Under the pieces are notes generated by a model that made no database searches, had not been told where the DNA came from, and worked only from the letters and a program-made list of their open reading frames with translations. Source: CAJQQY01 sp045106765 (GTDB lineage: Bacteria; Bacteroidota; Bacteroidia; Chitinophagales; Saprospiraceae). From it: 64,000 nucleotides of DNA. The first letter of the stretch is position 1. Every line of letters begins with the position of its first letter. Below are positions 25,712-34,109 of the stretch, in pieces. A program made the translations under genes and the position numbers. The stretch covers positions 1-64,000 of the forward strand of contig JBGCFD010000151.1 of NCBI GenBank assembly GCA_045106765.1, read 5' to 3'.

Positions 25712-26005
25712 ATGGATATTACAGTTCAAGAATTAAAAGAAAAATTAGATCGAAAAGATGATTTCATTTTTATCGATGTCAGAGAACCACATGAGTATGA
25801 AGCATTTAACTTAGGCGCGAAATTGATTCCTGTAGGAAATGTGATGAACTCAATTGATGATTATGAAGGCCATGAAAATGATGAAATTATCATTCATTGT
25901 CGATCAGGTGCTCGGAGCGGAATGGCACAACAATTATTTCAAGCAAAAGGATTTAAGAATGTACGGAATGTGCTCGGTGGCGTTTTAGCTTGGCAAGATA
26001 TGTAA
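25712..26005 (+). CDS. single-domain rhodanese
   Basis: 97 residues, a stand-alone rhodanese domain of GlpE-like size. FIFIDVREPHEYEAFNLGA and the active loop HCRSGARSGMAQ place the catalytic cysteine at Cys63. Such proteins carry sulfane sulfur (thiosulfate or persulfide sulfurtransfer) in the cytoplasm. There is no signal peptide. ATG at 25712; it is isolated between two inverted repeats, so partners cannot be inferred. Confidence 0.93.
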   Translation: MDITVQELKEKLDRKDDFIFIDVREPHEYEAFNLGAKLIPVGNVMNSIDDYEGHENDEIIIHCRSGARSGMAQQLFQAKGFKNVRNVLGGVLAWQDM

Positions 26006-26009
26006 CACG

Positions 26010-26124
26010 TAGTAGTCTGCTTTAGCAGACCTAAAAAGAGCGAAGCGATAAAAATAATTTTCAAAAAATTTGATTGAAAAAAATCGCTTCGCCCTTTTTT
26101 CAGGTCTGCCAAAACAGACAGGTA
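26010..26124. terminator. large bidirectional hairpin between convergent genes
   Basis: Left arm 26010-26050 (GTCTGCTTTAGCAGACC, GAGCGAAGCGAT) pairs with right arm 26082-26124 (ATCGCTTCGCCC, AGGTCTGCCAAAACAGAC) across about 30 bases. It starts 5 bases after the rhodanese stop and ends 15 bases before the stop of the convergent HAD gene. A- and T-runs flank the inner stem on both strands, so it can end both transcripts. Confidence 0.75.
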
Positions 26125-26138
26125 CATGCAACTTGTTT

Positions 26139-26822
26139 CTATAAAATAATCCCCTTCAATTCTTCCAATTTCTCAATCGTAAACTTTGGAGAATTATGAG
26201 CATGCGCGGTTTTCCCTTTCAAATTTATCCAACAAGTATCAATTCCATAATTATTTCCACCTCGAATATCTGAACTCAAACTATCCCCAATAATCATCAC
26301 TTTTTCTTTTTTTGGAAAATCAATTTTCTCAAAAACATAGTCAAAAAAACCACGATGAGGTTTCGCCACCCCAATTTCATCCGAGATCACAATATGCTGA
26401 AAATGTTTTCTCAAATCAGTTTTTGCCAACCTTGCTCTTTGGATTTCTTTAATTCCATTCGTCACCAAAACCAGATTAAATTGCTCACTCCAATCTTCAA
26501 TTAAAGATTTAGCACCGTCCATCCAAAAAATCTTAGCTGATAAATTCTCATGATATTTTTCTGAAAATCGAAATGGATCTTCAGTTGAACCAATATGCCT
26601 TAAAAATCGCTCCATGCGAAGTGTTCGCAATTGGTCTTGAGTTATTTTTCCTTTTTCTAAATCCTCCCAACATCTTTTATTGATCACATCATAAATAAAA
26701 AAATGCTCCTCGTTTTTAGGAATATCAAAATCAGCAATAGTTTTATTAAAACCAAAAACCATCGCCTGATCAAAATCCAAAATTGTATTATCCAAGTCAA
26801 AAAGTAGCCAATCGTATTTCAT
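26139..26822 (-). CDS. YjjG-type HAD nucleotidase
   Basis: 227 residues from ATG 26822 (MKYDWLLFDLDNTILDFDQA). A longer frame to 26855 would add 11 residues before the catalytic motif, which is unlikely. HAD motifs are complete: FDLDNT with Asp8 and Asp10, VLVTNGIKE, and the acidic MIIGDSLSSDIRGG. The helical cap and overall length match the YjjG/YfnB group, which dephosphorylates non-canonical pyrimidine nucleotides. It is convergent with the rhodanese gene, and a large bidirectional hairpin lies between them. Confidence 0.88.
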   Translation of the reverse strand: MKYDWLLFDLDNTILDFDQAMVFGFNKTIADFDIPKNEEHFFIYDVINKRCWEDLEKGKITQDQLRTLRMERFLRHIGSTEDPFRFSEKYHENLSAKIFWMDGAKSLIEDWSEQFNLVLVTNGIKEIQRARLAKTDLRKHFQHIVISDEIGVAKPHRGFFDYVFEKIDFPKKEKVMIIGDSLSSDIRGGNNYGIDTCWINLKGKTAHAHNSPKFTIEKLEELKGIIL

Positions 26823-26911
26823 AATTATAATATTGATTTTTTCAGTTTTCAGCAAGCAGCTCGCAAGGGTAACCGCATACTGAAATCAATTTAGACTAAT
26901 CTAAAAATATA

Positions 26912-26941
26912 TTTTTGGTTTGTAAAAAATGTTTAACTTTG
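26912..26941 (+). promoter_or_regulatory. Bacteroidota-type promoter
   Basis: TTTTTG at 26912-26917 and TAACTTTG at 26934-26941 match the -33 TTTG and -7 TAnnTTTG elements with a 16-base gap. The start codon of the metal permease gene follows 20 bases later. Confidence 0.55.
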
Positions 26942-26960
26942 TAAAAATCATTTTAAAAAG

Positions 26961-28559
26961 ATGGAACAATTATACGACTTTTTCCAATTCTCACTTGATC
27001 CTCTAATTGGATTCAATTTCACCTTTTCGTGGGAAGGGATAAAAGTATTCTTAGAACTAACCCTTCCCGAACATTTAACAGATTTTTTCAAAACTCCTAT
27101 TGGATTTAGAGCATTAGCAGCCTCTGCAATGGTTGGATTAATGTGTGGAATGTTAGGCTGTTTCATTGTTCTTCGAAATATGGCTTTAATTGGTGATGCT
27201 TTGTCACACGCAGTTTTGCCAGGAGTGGTCGTAGCATTTGTGATTTTTGGAAATACTGCTCTGGGAATTTTTACAGGAGCAGTTATTGCAGGATTGATCG
27301 CTGCGGTAGTAATTACTTGGCTCCAACATAATATCAATACTAAAAATGATGCGGCGATTGGAATTGTTTTCACCGCCATGTTTGCAATGGGTGTGATGGG
27401 AATTTCGAGAATTAGCAAAGTAGAAAGTGGTGTACATGTTCCTGATTTAACTGATTTTTTATTTGGAAATGTGCTAAGTGTTTCATCAGAAGATGTCAAC
27501 TTGACAATTGGAATCATGCTCTATGTCGTGTTGAGTATAATCATTTTCTATCGGTATCTTTTTGCCACTACTTTCCAACCCGTGATCGCTGAAACAATGG
27601 GAATTTCAACCAAGATTATCCACTATTATTTAATGTTATTACTTTCCGTTGCTGTAGTTGCTTCGCTAACTACAGTAGGTGTAATTTTGGTAGTTGCAAT
27701 GTTAATTACACCAGCAGCAACTGCATTATTATTGACGGATAGATTACATTGGGCAGTTACTATTGCTGGAATTGTTGGAGTACTTTCCACCATTGTAGGG
27801 TTTATTTTAGCGGTGCTCATCAATACAACTCCAGGGCCTGCAATGACTGTAATTGCTACATTGTTTTATTTAATAGCCGCTCTCTTCGCGCCAAAAAAAG
27901 GTTTAGTTTTCCGTTTTTTTAGAAAAAGAAAATTGCAACACAAAATTCAATTGGAAGATACCTTGAAGCAAGCATTAAAACTTCATAGCAAAGAAAGACT
28001 CTCATTCCCTACTCTTTTGGAAAAATTAGATTTCAATAAATCTGCTCTTCGGGCTCGTTTAAAAAATTTGCAAAAAAATGGTTTTATAAAAATGGAAAAC
28101 AACCAAGTCATCCTTACTGCTTCCGGTCAAAAGGAAGCAACGAAAATGGTTCGAGCTCATCGACTTTGGGAAACATATTTGGTGCAAGAAATTGGTTTGA
28201 CGGAAGAACAAATCCATGAAGATGCAGAAAAATTTGAACACCTTTTGACCGAAGAATTATTGGATGAAGTAGATTTAAAATTAGGGTTTCCAACGACAGA
28301 TCCGCACGGTTCTCCAATTCCAAAAAAATTAGGTATTCCTGATTTTCCACTCATCAATTTACCTATCTTAAAAAATGCAAAAATTGCCCAGCAGCAAGTC
28401 AACGAACATATTACTGCTCAACTTTGGAAATTAGGATTGTTACCTAACACTACATTTACAATTAAAAAAATTGAAGAGAAGTTGGTAGAAGTAGAAATGA
28501 ATGGAAAAATAATTCAAATGCCAAAACAGTTGGCAAAGCAGGTGAATGTCTTATCGTAA
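26961..28559 (+). CDS. metal ABC permease fused to a DtxR/MntR-like regulator
   Basis: 532 residues. The first about 310 form an ABC-3 (ZnuB/MntB-like) permease with about 8-9 helices; FIVLRNMALIGDALSHAVLP is a family hallmark. After about residue 325 comes a complete DtxR-family unit. It has a winged helix (about 335-395, FNKSALRARLKNLQKNGFI) and a metal-binding/dimerisation region, RAHRLWETYLVQEIGL then EDAEKFEHLLTEELLDEVD and TDPHGSPIP. It ends in an SH3-like tail (about 475-532). The fusion may let the transporter sense Mn, Fe or Zn directly, by gating or by tethered DNA binding; this is inference. No ATPase or metal-binding-protein gene is adjacent, so the rest of the transporter must be elsewhere. 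Confidence 0.88.
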   Translation: MEQLYDFFQFSLDPLIGFNFTFSWEGIKVFLELTLPEHLTDFFKTPIGFRALAASAMVGLMCGMLGCFIVLRNMALIGDALSHAVLPGVVVAFVIFGNTALGIFTGAVIAGLIAAVVITWLQHNINTKNDAAIGIVFTAMFAMGVMGISRISKVESGVHVPDLTDFLFGNVLSVSSEDVNLTIGIMLYVVLSIIIFYRYLFATTFQPVIAETMGISTKIIHYYLMLLLSVAVVASLTTVGVILVVAMLITPAATALLLTDRLHWAVTIAGIVGVLSTIVGFILAVLINTTPGPAMTVIATLFYLIAALFAPKKGLVFRFFRKRKLQHKIQLEDTLKQALKLHSKERLSFPTLLEKLDFNKSALRARLKNLQKNGFIKMENNQVILTASGQKEATKMVRAHRLWETYLVQEIGLTEEQIHEDAEKFEHLLTEELLDEVDLKLGFPTTDPHGSPIPKKLGIPDFPLINLPILKNAKIAQQQVNEHITAQLWKLGLLPNTTFTIKKIEEKLVEVEMNGKIIQMPKQLAKQVNVLS

Positions 28560-28561
28560 AA

Positions 28562-28597
28562 TGAATATCGAACATCCAACAAGTATCACAATATTCC
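28562..28597. repeat. fragment of the GAATATCGAAC repeat family
   Basis: GAATATCGAACATCCAACAAG followed by ACAATATTCC lies between two convergent stop codons. It shares its first 11 bases and the AACAAG word with the long inverted repeats at 15.9, 20.1 and 41.4 kb, but has no full second arm. Confidence 0.35.
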
Positions 28598-29275
28598 ATT
28601 TTTCTTTAACCACTTCAATCCTTCTCGTTCTGACAACGGTTTCAATTTATGTTTTTTTATAAAATTAATTACCGCCTCTGGATTTTCTTTAGAGTAATCA
28701 CGCAAAGCCCAACCAGCTCCTTTTTGAATAAAAAACTCCTCTGAATCTTTCACCCTTAAAATATAATCGAATAATATTTTCTCATCCGTTGGATAATTTT
28801 TATAGCGTTGAAAAATGATCGCCATGCGCTGTAACCAGATATTTTCAGCTGAAATCCATCGTTCTGTAACAGGAATAATTTGATGGGGAAAACGTATAAA
28901 ATGCCAACCCACCATCTTCGAGATCCAGTCTACCGAATCCCACCAACTATGAGTCAAAATCAATTCTTCTAAAAATTCGATAAAATCTTCCGCTTCTTTT
29001 TTAGTTGCTCTTTCCACCATTTGAATACCGAAATAATGAATCTCTCGATGTTCCTCATTAAGACAAAGTCGCACAAATTCTTTTAATTTTTCATCCTGAA
29101 ATATACCTTCTAGCTTCATGATATCTTTGGAAAACTTTACCCAACCAGGAGCTTTCACTCCATAATATTCAAATTTATTTCGCATATAATTCATTTGTCC
29201 TTCAGCAATTTCAGGATTGCCAGCCTCTCGGAAAAATGAAATTACTTTTTGTAAATATTGTTTTGGCGAAATCAT
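28586..29275 (-). CDS. AlkD-like DNA alkylation repair protein
   Basis: 229 residues, all helical in pattern, matching the ALK/HEAT-repeat DNA glycosylase family (AlkC/AlkD). Typical pieces are MRNKFEYYGVKAPGWVKFSK near the start, WDSVDWISKMVGWHF near 130-145, and FFIQKGAGWALRDYSKENPE near 180-200. Family members remove 3- and 7-alkylpurines without base flipping. Active-site Trp and Asp residues appear conserved. ATG at 29275; convergent with the metal permease gene, with only 26 bases between stops. Confidence 0.92.
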   Translation of the reverse strand: MISPKQYLQKVISFFREAGNPEIAEGQMNYMRNKFEYYGVKAPGWVKFSKDIMKLEGIFQDEKLKEFVRLCLNEEHREIHYFGIQMVERATKKEAEDFIEFLEELILTHSWWDSVDWISKMVGWHFIRFPHQIIPVTERWISAENIWLQRMAIIFQRYKNYPTDEKILFDYILRVKDSEEFFIQKGAGWALRDYSKENPEAVINFIKKHKLKPLSEREGLKWLKKNGIL

Positions 29276-29599
29276 GGTTTTGTATTCACATAAGCGACTG
29301 TCTTCTAATCAGCCTCTTGTTTTTATTAAAAATAGGTGCACAAAAAATCAGAGACCAACTAAAAATCAGTCGCTGAAGTGTAAAGCTAATATTTTCTATT
29401 TTCAGTTAAAGTAAAAATTGGAGATGTTCCATTTCAAAAAATCATCGTTATCATTCTTGTTAAACGGGTGTTAAAGAGAGAATAAATTAAAAAGCTACGT
29501 ATACTTTTTCTATTTTGCCATCGAATTGGTATGTAACTATTTTTAAAAAACGAAATATAAGTAAGTACTGAAATACTTACAGACTAAAACAATCTAAAT
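29276..29599. other. divergent promoter region, AlkD-like / efflux adaptor
   Basis: 324 bp without a gene. Visible structure: AGCGACTG (about 29293) and CAGTCGCT (about 29366) are an inverted pair about 70 bases apart. A perfect hairpin GTAAGTA-CTGAAA-TACTTAC at 29561-29580 ends 19 bases before the adaptor ATG, so it would sit in the mRNA leader close to the ribosome site. No promoter matches the consensus well. Confidence 0.45.
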
Positions 29600-30991
29600 A
29601 TGTCTTCCTCTAAAATCCTTATTCCTATTGCTATTATTGCGCTACTTGTAGGTGCTTATTTTTTTACAAAAAAAGATACAACGGCAGAACAATCTAATGT
29701 AATCAAAAAAACGTTGGAGCTCGCTGACTTCACAGTTAAGGCAACTGCGACTGGTGAATTGAAAGCTAAACGTTCTGAAAAAATTCGTGGTCCTCAAGGT
29801 TTACGTCAAGCGAATATCTATCAATTAACTATTTCTGACATGGTAGCCGAAGGAACGATTGTCAAAGAAGGGGATTATGTCGCCAAACTAGACCGATCAG
29901 AATTGGATACCAAACTCAAGGATATTCAAACTGAAATTGAAAAAATCGAAACACAACTCGCTCAAACTGAAATCGATACCGCTATCGAATTACGAGGTAT
30001 TCGAGATCAACTTATCAACCTTAATTTTTCCAAAAAAGAAAAAGAACTCGAAGTCGAGCAAAGTAAATATGAAGCTCCGATGGTCATCCAAAAAGTACAA
30101 ATCGATTTGGAAAGAACTGCTAGAGATTACAATCAATTATTGAGTAAATATGAATTAACTAAAGAAAAATCAGAAGCTCAAATTTCTGAAATCAATGCTT
30201 CTCTTAAACAAAATATTTCCAAACGGGATCGCTATGCAAAATTGGGTGATGAGCTAACCATCAAAGCTCCTAAAAATGGAATGGTCATTTATCATAGAAG
30301 TTGGAACGGAAAAGTAGCTACTGGTTCGCAGGTGAGTGTATGGAATCCGATTGTAGCAGAATTGCCTGATTTGACTGATATGGTTTCCAAAACTTTTGTC
30401 AATGAAGTAGATATTAGTCGAGTCAAAAAAGGGCAAGAAGTAAAACTAAAAGTAGATGCTTTTCCGGATAAAGAATATACTGGTTCAGTTCTCGAAGTTG
30501 CTAATATTGGAGAGCAATTGCGGAATTATGATGCTAAGGTTTTTGAGGTAACCGTACAAGTGAATGAGATGGATTCTATCCTTCGACCTGCAATGACGAC
30601 TTCAAACGAAATCGTAACCGATATTTATAACAATGTACTTTCCATTCCTTTAGAGGCTCTGCATAGTGATAGTTTGTCTTTTGTTTATCTAGAAAAAGAT
30701 GGAAGAGTTTATAAACAAGAAGTGATAACTGGAGTATCAAATAATGATGAAATTACAATCGATCATGGTGTAAAAGAAGGTGATACTTATTGGTTGTCGA
30801 TTCCTGATGGTTCAGAAGATTTAAAGTTTTACCCAGTCGATGAAGGAATCAAAAAGAAGATCAAACAAGAACAAATTACCGAACGTGAAAAACGTCAAGC
30901 TGCCATGCAAGAGAAATTAAAAAATAGGAAGGAGGAAAATTTGTCGAGCGACGATGGTGGCGGCGGTGGTGGATTTATCATTATCAATTAG
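29600..30991 (+). CDS. MacA/HlyD-like periplasmic adaptor
   Basis: 463 residues. One N-terminal membrane anchor (about 5-22, ILIPIAIIALLVGAYFFTK) leads into a periplasmic adaptor. It has a split biotinyl-lipoyl domain, a long coiled-coil hairpin (about 105-210, rich in Glu, Lys and Gln) and beta-barrel domains with DEVDISRVKKGQEVKLKVDA-like sequence near 275-290. The C-terminus has a run of six glycines followed by FIIIN. It should bridge an inner-membrane ABC permease and TolC; both follow downstream. The stop codon lies inside the left arm of a long inverted repeat that separates it from the permease gene. Confidence 0.9.
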   Translation: MSSSKILIPIAIIALLVGAYFFTKKDTTAEQSNVIKKTLELADFTVKATATGELKAKRSEKIRGPQGLRQANIYQLTISDMVAEGTIVKEGDYVAKLDRSELDTKLKDIQTEIEKIETQLAQTEIDTAIELRGIRDQLINLNFSKKEKELEVEQSKYEAPMVIQKVQIDLERTARDYNQLLSKYELTKEKSEAQISEINASLKQNISKRDRYAKLGDELTIKAPKNGMVIYHRSWNGKVATGSQVSVWNPIVAELPDLTDMVSKTFVNEVDISRVKKGQEVKLKVDAFPDKEYTGSVLEVANIGEQLRNYDAKVFEVTVQVNEMDSILRPAMTTSNEIVTDIYNNVLSIPLEALHSDSLSFVYLEKDGRVYKQEVITGVSNNDEITIDHGVKEGDTYWLSIPDGSEDLKFYPVDEGIKKKIKQEQITEREKRQAAMQEKLKNRKEENLSSDDGGGGGGFIIIN

Positions 30992-31088
30992 GAAATCGGT
31001 TGATCAGTTAATTAGAAAATCAGGTTAGATGTGTAACCATTACTCTAAACCTAATTCCCTAATCAATTGATCAACCGATTCTCTAATT
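30986..31088. repeat. long inverted repeat, GGTTGATCA family
   Basis: Left arm 30986-31028 and right arm 31043-31088 pair over more than 40 bp (AATTAGGAAATCGGTTGATCA matches the complement of TGATCAACCGATTCTCTAATT with few mismatches). The loop is about 14 bases. A further partial copy (CAACTGATTTCCTAATTCAC) follows to about 31115. The left arm contains the adaptor stop codon; the permease start lies 39 bases past the right arm. It interrupts an apparent operon, so it may attenuate or process the mRNA. Confidence 0.75.
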
Positions 31089-31127
31089 CACAATTCAACT
31101 GATTTCCTAATTCACAAATCTATTATC

Positions 31128-32438
31128 GTGCAAAGAATCCTATTTAATTTTTACCTCGCTCTGGAAGGTGTTTTTTCCAATCAACTTCGTGCATTTTTGA
31201 CAGCCTTAGGAATCATCTTTGGGGTGGCTGCCGTGATTACCATGTTGGCGATTGGAACAGGTGCCAAGCAGTCCATTCTAGAACAAATGAAATTGATTGG
31301 TACTAATAATATTGTCGTTACCTCTATCATTCCTTCACCTGACGAAAATGAGCAAGGAGTTAATCAAGAAGAAAAAGTTCCATGGTCTCCAGGACTAACT
31401 TTGGAAGACTTAAAAGCTATGTTAAAAATTTTACCAACGGTCGATAAAGTCAGTCCAGAAATGGAGTTAAAAACGACCATCATTCAATCTGCTAAGTTGG
31501 AAAAAGCCAAAGCCATCGGTGTAACAAATGCATTCTTTGAATTGAATAACTTAAGTTTATCAAATGGACTTTTCTTTCACGAACAACATATCGAGCAAGG
31601 AAAACCTGTTTGTATTATTGGAAAAAGTATTCAGAAAAAATTTTTTAGTGATGAAAATCCAATTGGTCAGAAAATCAAATGTGGAAATACTTGGTTAAAA
31701 ATTATTGGCGTTTTGGAACGTCGAAATGCTTCAAAAGAGAATCTGGAAAGCTTGGGAATTAGAGATTATAATTCGGATGTGTATATTCCGATTTCGACTG
31801 CATTACTGCGATTTAAGAACAGAGCACTTGTCACTCGAAGCGACATCAAACGAGGCGATTGGGATGAAGGCGACAATAAAGATGAAAATTATCATCAACT
31901 CGATAAGGTAACTTTACGAGTAACTGATGCTGACAAAATTTTAGCGACAAGAGATTTGGTAGGAAAAATTTTAAAGCGAAGACATAAAATTGTGGACTAC
32001 GAAATCCGAGTTCCTGAAAAGGAATTGGAAGCGCAACAAGACAGTCAAGATACATGGAATAATGTTTTGGCATTTATTGCTGGCATCTCTTTGCTAGTTG
32101 GAGGAATTGGAATTATGAATATTATGCTGGCAACGGTGATGGAACGAATTAAAGAAATTGGCGTGCGTCGATCTTTGGGTGCGAAGCAAAATGATATTGT
32201 TTACCAGTTTTTATTTGAAGCAATTTTTATCAGTTTAATTGGTGGAATCATTGGAGTCATTTTGGGCGTAAGTGCTGCTTGGTTTATTGATGCAAATTAT
32301 GACATCCCAACGATTATTCCTTTGTGGGCGGTACTTTTGTCCTTTGTTGTGGCGGTTTCCGTGGGGATTGTTTTTGGAATTTTTCCAGCACAAAAGGCAG
32401 CAAGACAGGATCCGATTAAGGCATTACGAACAGATTAA
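31128..32438 (+). CDS. MacB/FtsX-type ABC permease without ATPase domain
   Basis: 436 residues. Structure: one N-terminal helix (about 18-42, LRAFLTALGIIFGVAAVITM), a large MacB-type periplasmic domain (about 45-290), and three C-terminal helices with the FtsX signature GIGIMNIMLATVMERIKEIG and RRSLGAKQNDIVYQFLFE. Classical MacB carries its own ATPase; here that domain is absent and no ATPase gene is adjacent, so the nucleotide-binding subunit must come from elsewhere. The start is GTG at 31128, just after an inverted repeat. It lies between its adaptor and TolC and should export a peptide, lipid or antibiotic. Confidence 0.9.
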   Translation: MQRILFNFYLALEGVFSNQLRAFLTALGIIFGVAAVITMLAIGTGAKQSILEQMKLIGTNNIVVTSIIPSPDENEQGVNQEEKVPWSPGLTLEDLKAMLKILPTVDKVSPEMELKTTIIQSAKLEKAKAIGVTNAFFELNNLSLSNGLFFHEQHIEQGKPVCIIGKSIQKKFFSDENPIGQKIKCGNTWLKIIGVLERRNASKENLESLGIRDYNSDVYIPISTALLRFKNRALVTRSDIKRGDWDEGDNKDENYHQLDKVTLRVTDADKILATRDLVGKILKRRHKIVDYEIRVPEKELEAQQDSQDTWNNVLAFIAGISLLVGGIGIMNIMLATVMERIKEIGVRRSLGAKQNDIVYQFLFEAIFISLIGGIIGVILGVSAAWFIDANYDIPTIIPLWAVLLSFVVAVSVGIVFGIFPAQKAARQDPIKALRTD

Positions 32439-32603
32439 CCCCCTGTCCCCTAAAGGGGAACAAAATATTTTTTATTGTTTTAAACGAATAGAGTTAGTTC
32501 TTTTAATTGATTGAATTTGTTATTGTTATGAAAAAAATAAATGTTGATTTGAATCGAAAACTTAAAAATATACTACAATCTAATTCCCCTTTAGGGCCTA
32601 GAG
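32439..32603. repeat. CCCCTTTAGGGG-type inverted repeat reaching into tolC
   Basis: TCCCCTAAAGGGGA (about 32446-32459) begins just after the permease stop. Its complement TTCCCCTTTAGGG recurs at 32584-32596, inside the first codons of the tolC-like gene. The two arms enclose the whole intergenic spacer and the start codon. The right arm encodes residues 19-25 of the TolC precursor (NSPLGPR). Confidence 0.55.
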
Positions 32604-34072
32604 GATTAATCATTTTTACTTTTCTCCTTTTTTGTAATTGTATTGTTTTTTCCCAAAATAAAAAACTCGAACTAGGCCTCTCAGATGTAATCGCTTTAGC
32701 GCAAAGTGATGCTCCAAATGTTCTTTTAGCAAAAACTCGATTGGCGACAGACTATTGGAGTTACCAATCTTTTTTGGCGGATTTCAAACCGCAAATTGAT
32801 TTGAATACTACCATAGCAGATTTATCAAGGTCGCCTGTTCCTTTTTTGAATCCTGATGGAACAAGAACATTTCTAAGAACAACCTCATTAAATTCTGCAT
32901 TTAATATTCGAGCAAGTCAAACCGTTGCAAGAACCGGTGGAAGAATTTTTGCGGGAACGGGTTTAGACTATTTATACAATTTTAAATCAACAGGAATTCC
33001 TAGTTCTTCTAATTATTTTGCTACTCCAATCTTTGTTGGTTTCAATCAACCCTTATTTAGTTTTAATGCATTGAAATGGAATAAAAAAATACAGCCTCTA
33101 ATATTTAATGAAGCGACAAAGAGATTCGCAGAAGAAACTGAAACGATTGCAAGAGTAACTACAGAGTTATTTTTTGACGTTTATATTGCTCAAATTAATT
33201 TAGAAAGTAGTCAATTGGATAAAACCAATGCGGACACTTTGTATAGTGTTGCACAAGGAAGATATGGTGTTGGTCGAATTGCCGAAACAGATTTATTACA
33301 AATAGAATTAAGTGTAAGAAATGCAGAAGCTGCACTTGCAAATGCATTGTTACAAAACCAAACAAGCACAGAACAATTGCGAAATTATTTAGGCATTCGA
33401 GAAGTCGTAGAATTTAAATTAACGCCTCCTGATGACCTTCCAAACTTTACAGTTGATGCGGTAAAAGCATTGGAAGAAGCAAAGAAAAATCGAAGTAAAT
33501 CTGTTGAGTTAACTCGTAGGTTGATGGAAGCAGAAATGCGTTTGGCACAAGCAAAAGGAGAATCTGGAATTAGTGCAAGTATCACGGGGTTGATTGGACT
33601 TTCTCAAACAGGAACTTCTTTTAGCGAAGTTTATAAATCTCCTTTAGACCGAGAGGAAATCGCTATTCAGTTAAGTGTTCCAATCGCAGATTGGGGAAAA
33701 GCAAAAGCGCAAATGGAAATTGCAAAAGCAGAACGAGAATTTAATATCATGGATGTCGAACAAGAACGCATCAATTTTGAAAGAGAGGTTTTGCTGAATG
33801 TTCAACAATTTGATATGATAAAAAATCAAGTTAATTTGGCTTTCCGTGCTTTTGAAATTTCGGAAAAAAGAGAGGACATCACCCGTAAAAGATATTTGAT
33901 TGGAAAAATTGAAGTGATTGATTTGAACCTTGCGATTAGAGAAAAGAATGAAGCGTTGGCTGCTTACATGAGATCATTGAGGGCTTATTGGACTTCGTAT
34001 TATCAACTAAGGAGTTTGACTTTGTATGATTTTGAAAATGGGAAGACGTTGGTCAAGCAACCTAAGTTTTAA
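32528..34072 (+). CDS. TolC-family outer-membrane channel
   Basis: 514 residues from ATG 32528; a 21-bp upstream extension would need a TTG start. The signal peptide is odd: 26 polar residues precede the hydrophobic core (about 27-43, LIIFTFLLFCNCIVFS), and part of this leader is encoded by a repeat. The mature protein has the two TolC repeats of long alpha-helices and short strands, for example LELGLSDVIALAQSDAPNVL near 50-68 and REEIAIQLSVPIADWGKAKAQ near 375-395. It should form the outer-membrane duct for the upstream adaptor and permease. It overlaps no other gene, but a secreted unknown follows 37 bases later. Confidence 0.9.
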   Translation: MKKINVDLNRKLKNILQSNSPLGPRGLIIFTFLLFCNCIVFSQNKKLELGLSDVIALAQSDAPNVLLAKTRLATDYWSYQSFLADFKPQIDLNTTIADLSRSPVPFLNPDGTRTFLRTTSLNSAFNIRASQTVARTGGRIFAGTGLDYLYNFKSTGIPSSSNYFATPIFVGFNQPLFSFNALKWNKKIQPLIFNEATKRFAEETETIARVTTELFFDVYIAQINLESSQLDKTNADTLYSVAQGRYGVGRIAETDLLQIELSVRNAEAALANALLQNQTSTEQLRNYLGIREVVEFKLTPPDDLPNFTVDAVKALEEAKKNRSKSVELTRRLMEAEMRLAQAKGESGISASITGLIGLSQTGTSFSEVYKSPLDREEIAIQLSVPIADWGKAKAQMEIAKAEREFNIMDVEQERINFEREVLLNVQQFDMIKNQVNLAFRAFEISEKREDITRKRYLIGKIEVIDLNLAIREKNEALAAYMRSLRAYWTSYYQLRSLTLYDFENGKTLVKQPKF

Positions 34073-34109
34073 GAAATTTACTCTTATAAGTAAGAGAAAA
34101 AAATTGTTA

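Noticed and set aside
26010..26124. Large hairpin considered as a mobile element
   Set aside because: It sits exactly between convergent stops, has A/T runs fitting a bidirectional terminator, and I see no second copy in the window.
32507..32527. Upstream TTG start for the tolC-like gene
   Set aside because: ATG at 32528 gives the natural MKK start before the signal peptide; the extra seven residues add nothing.
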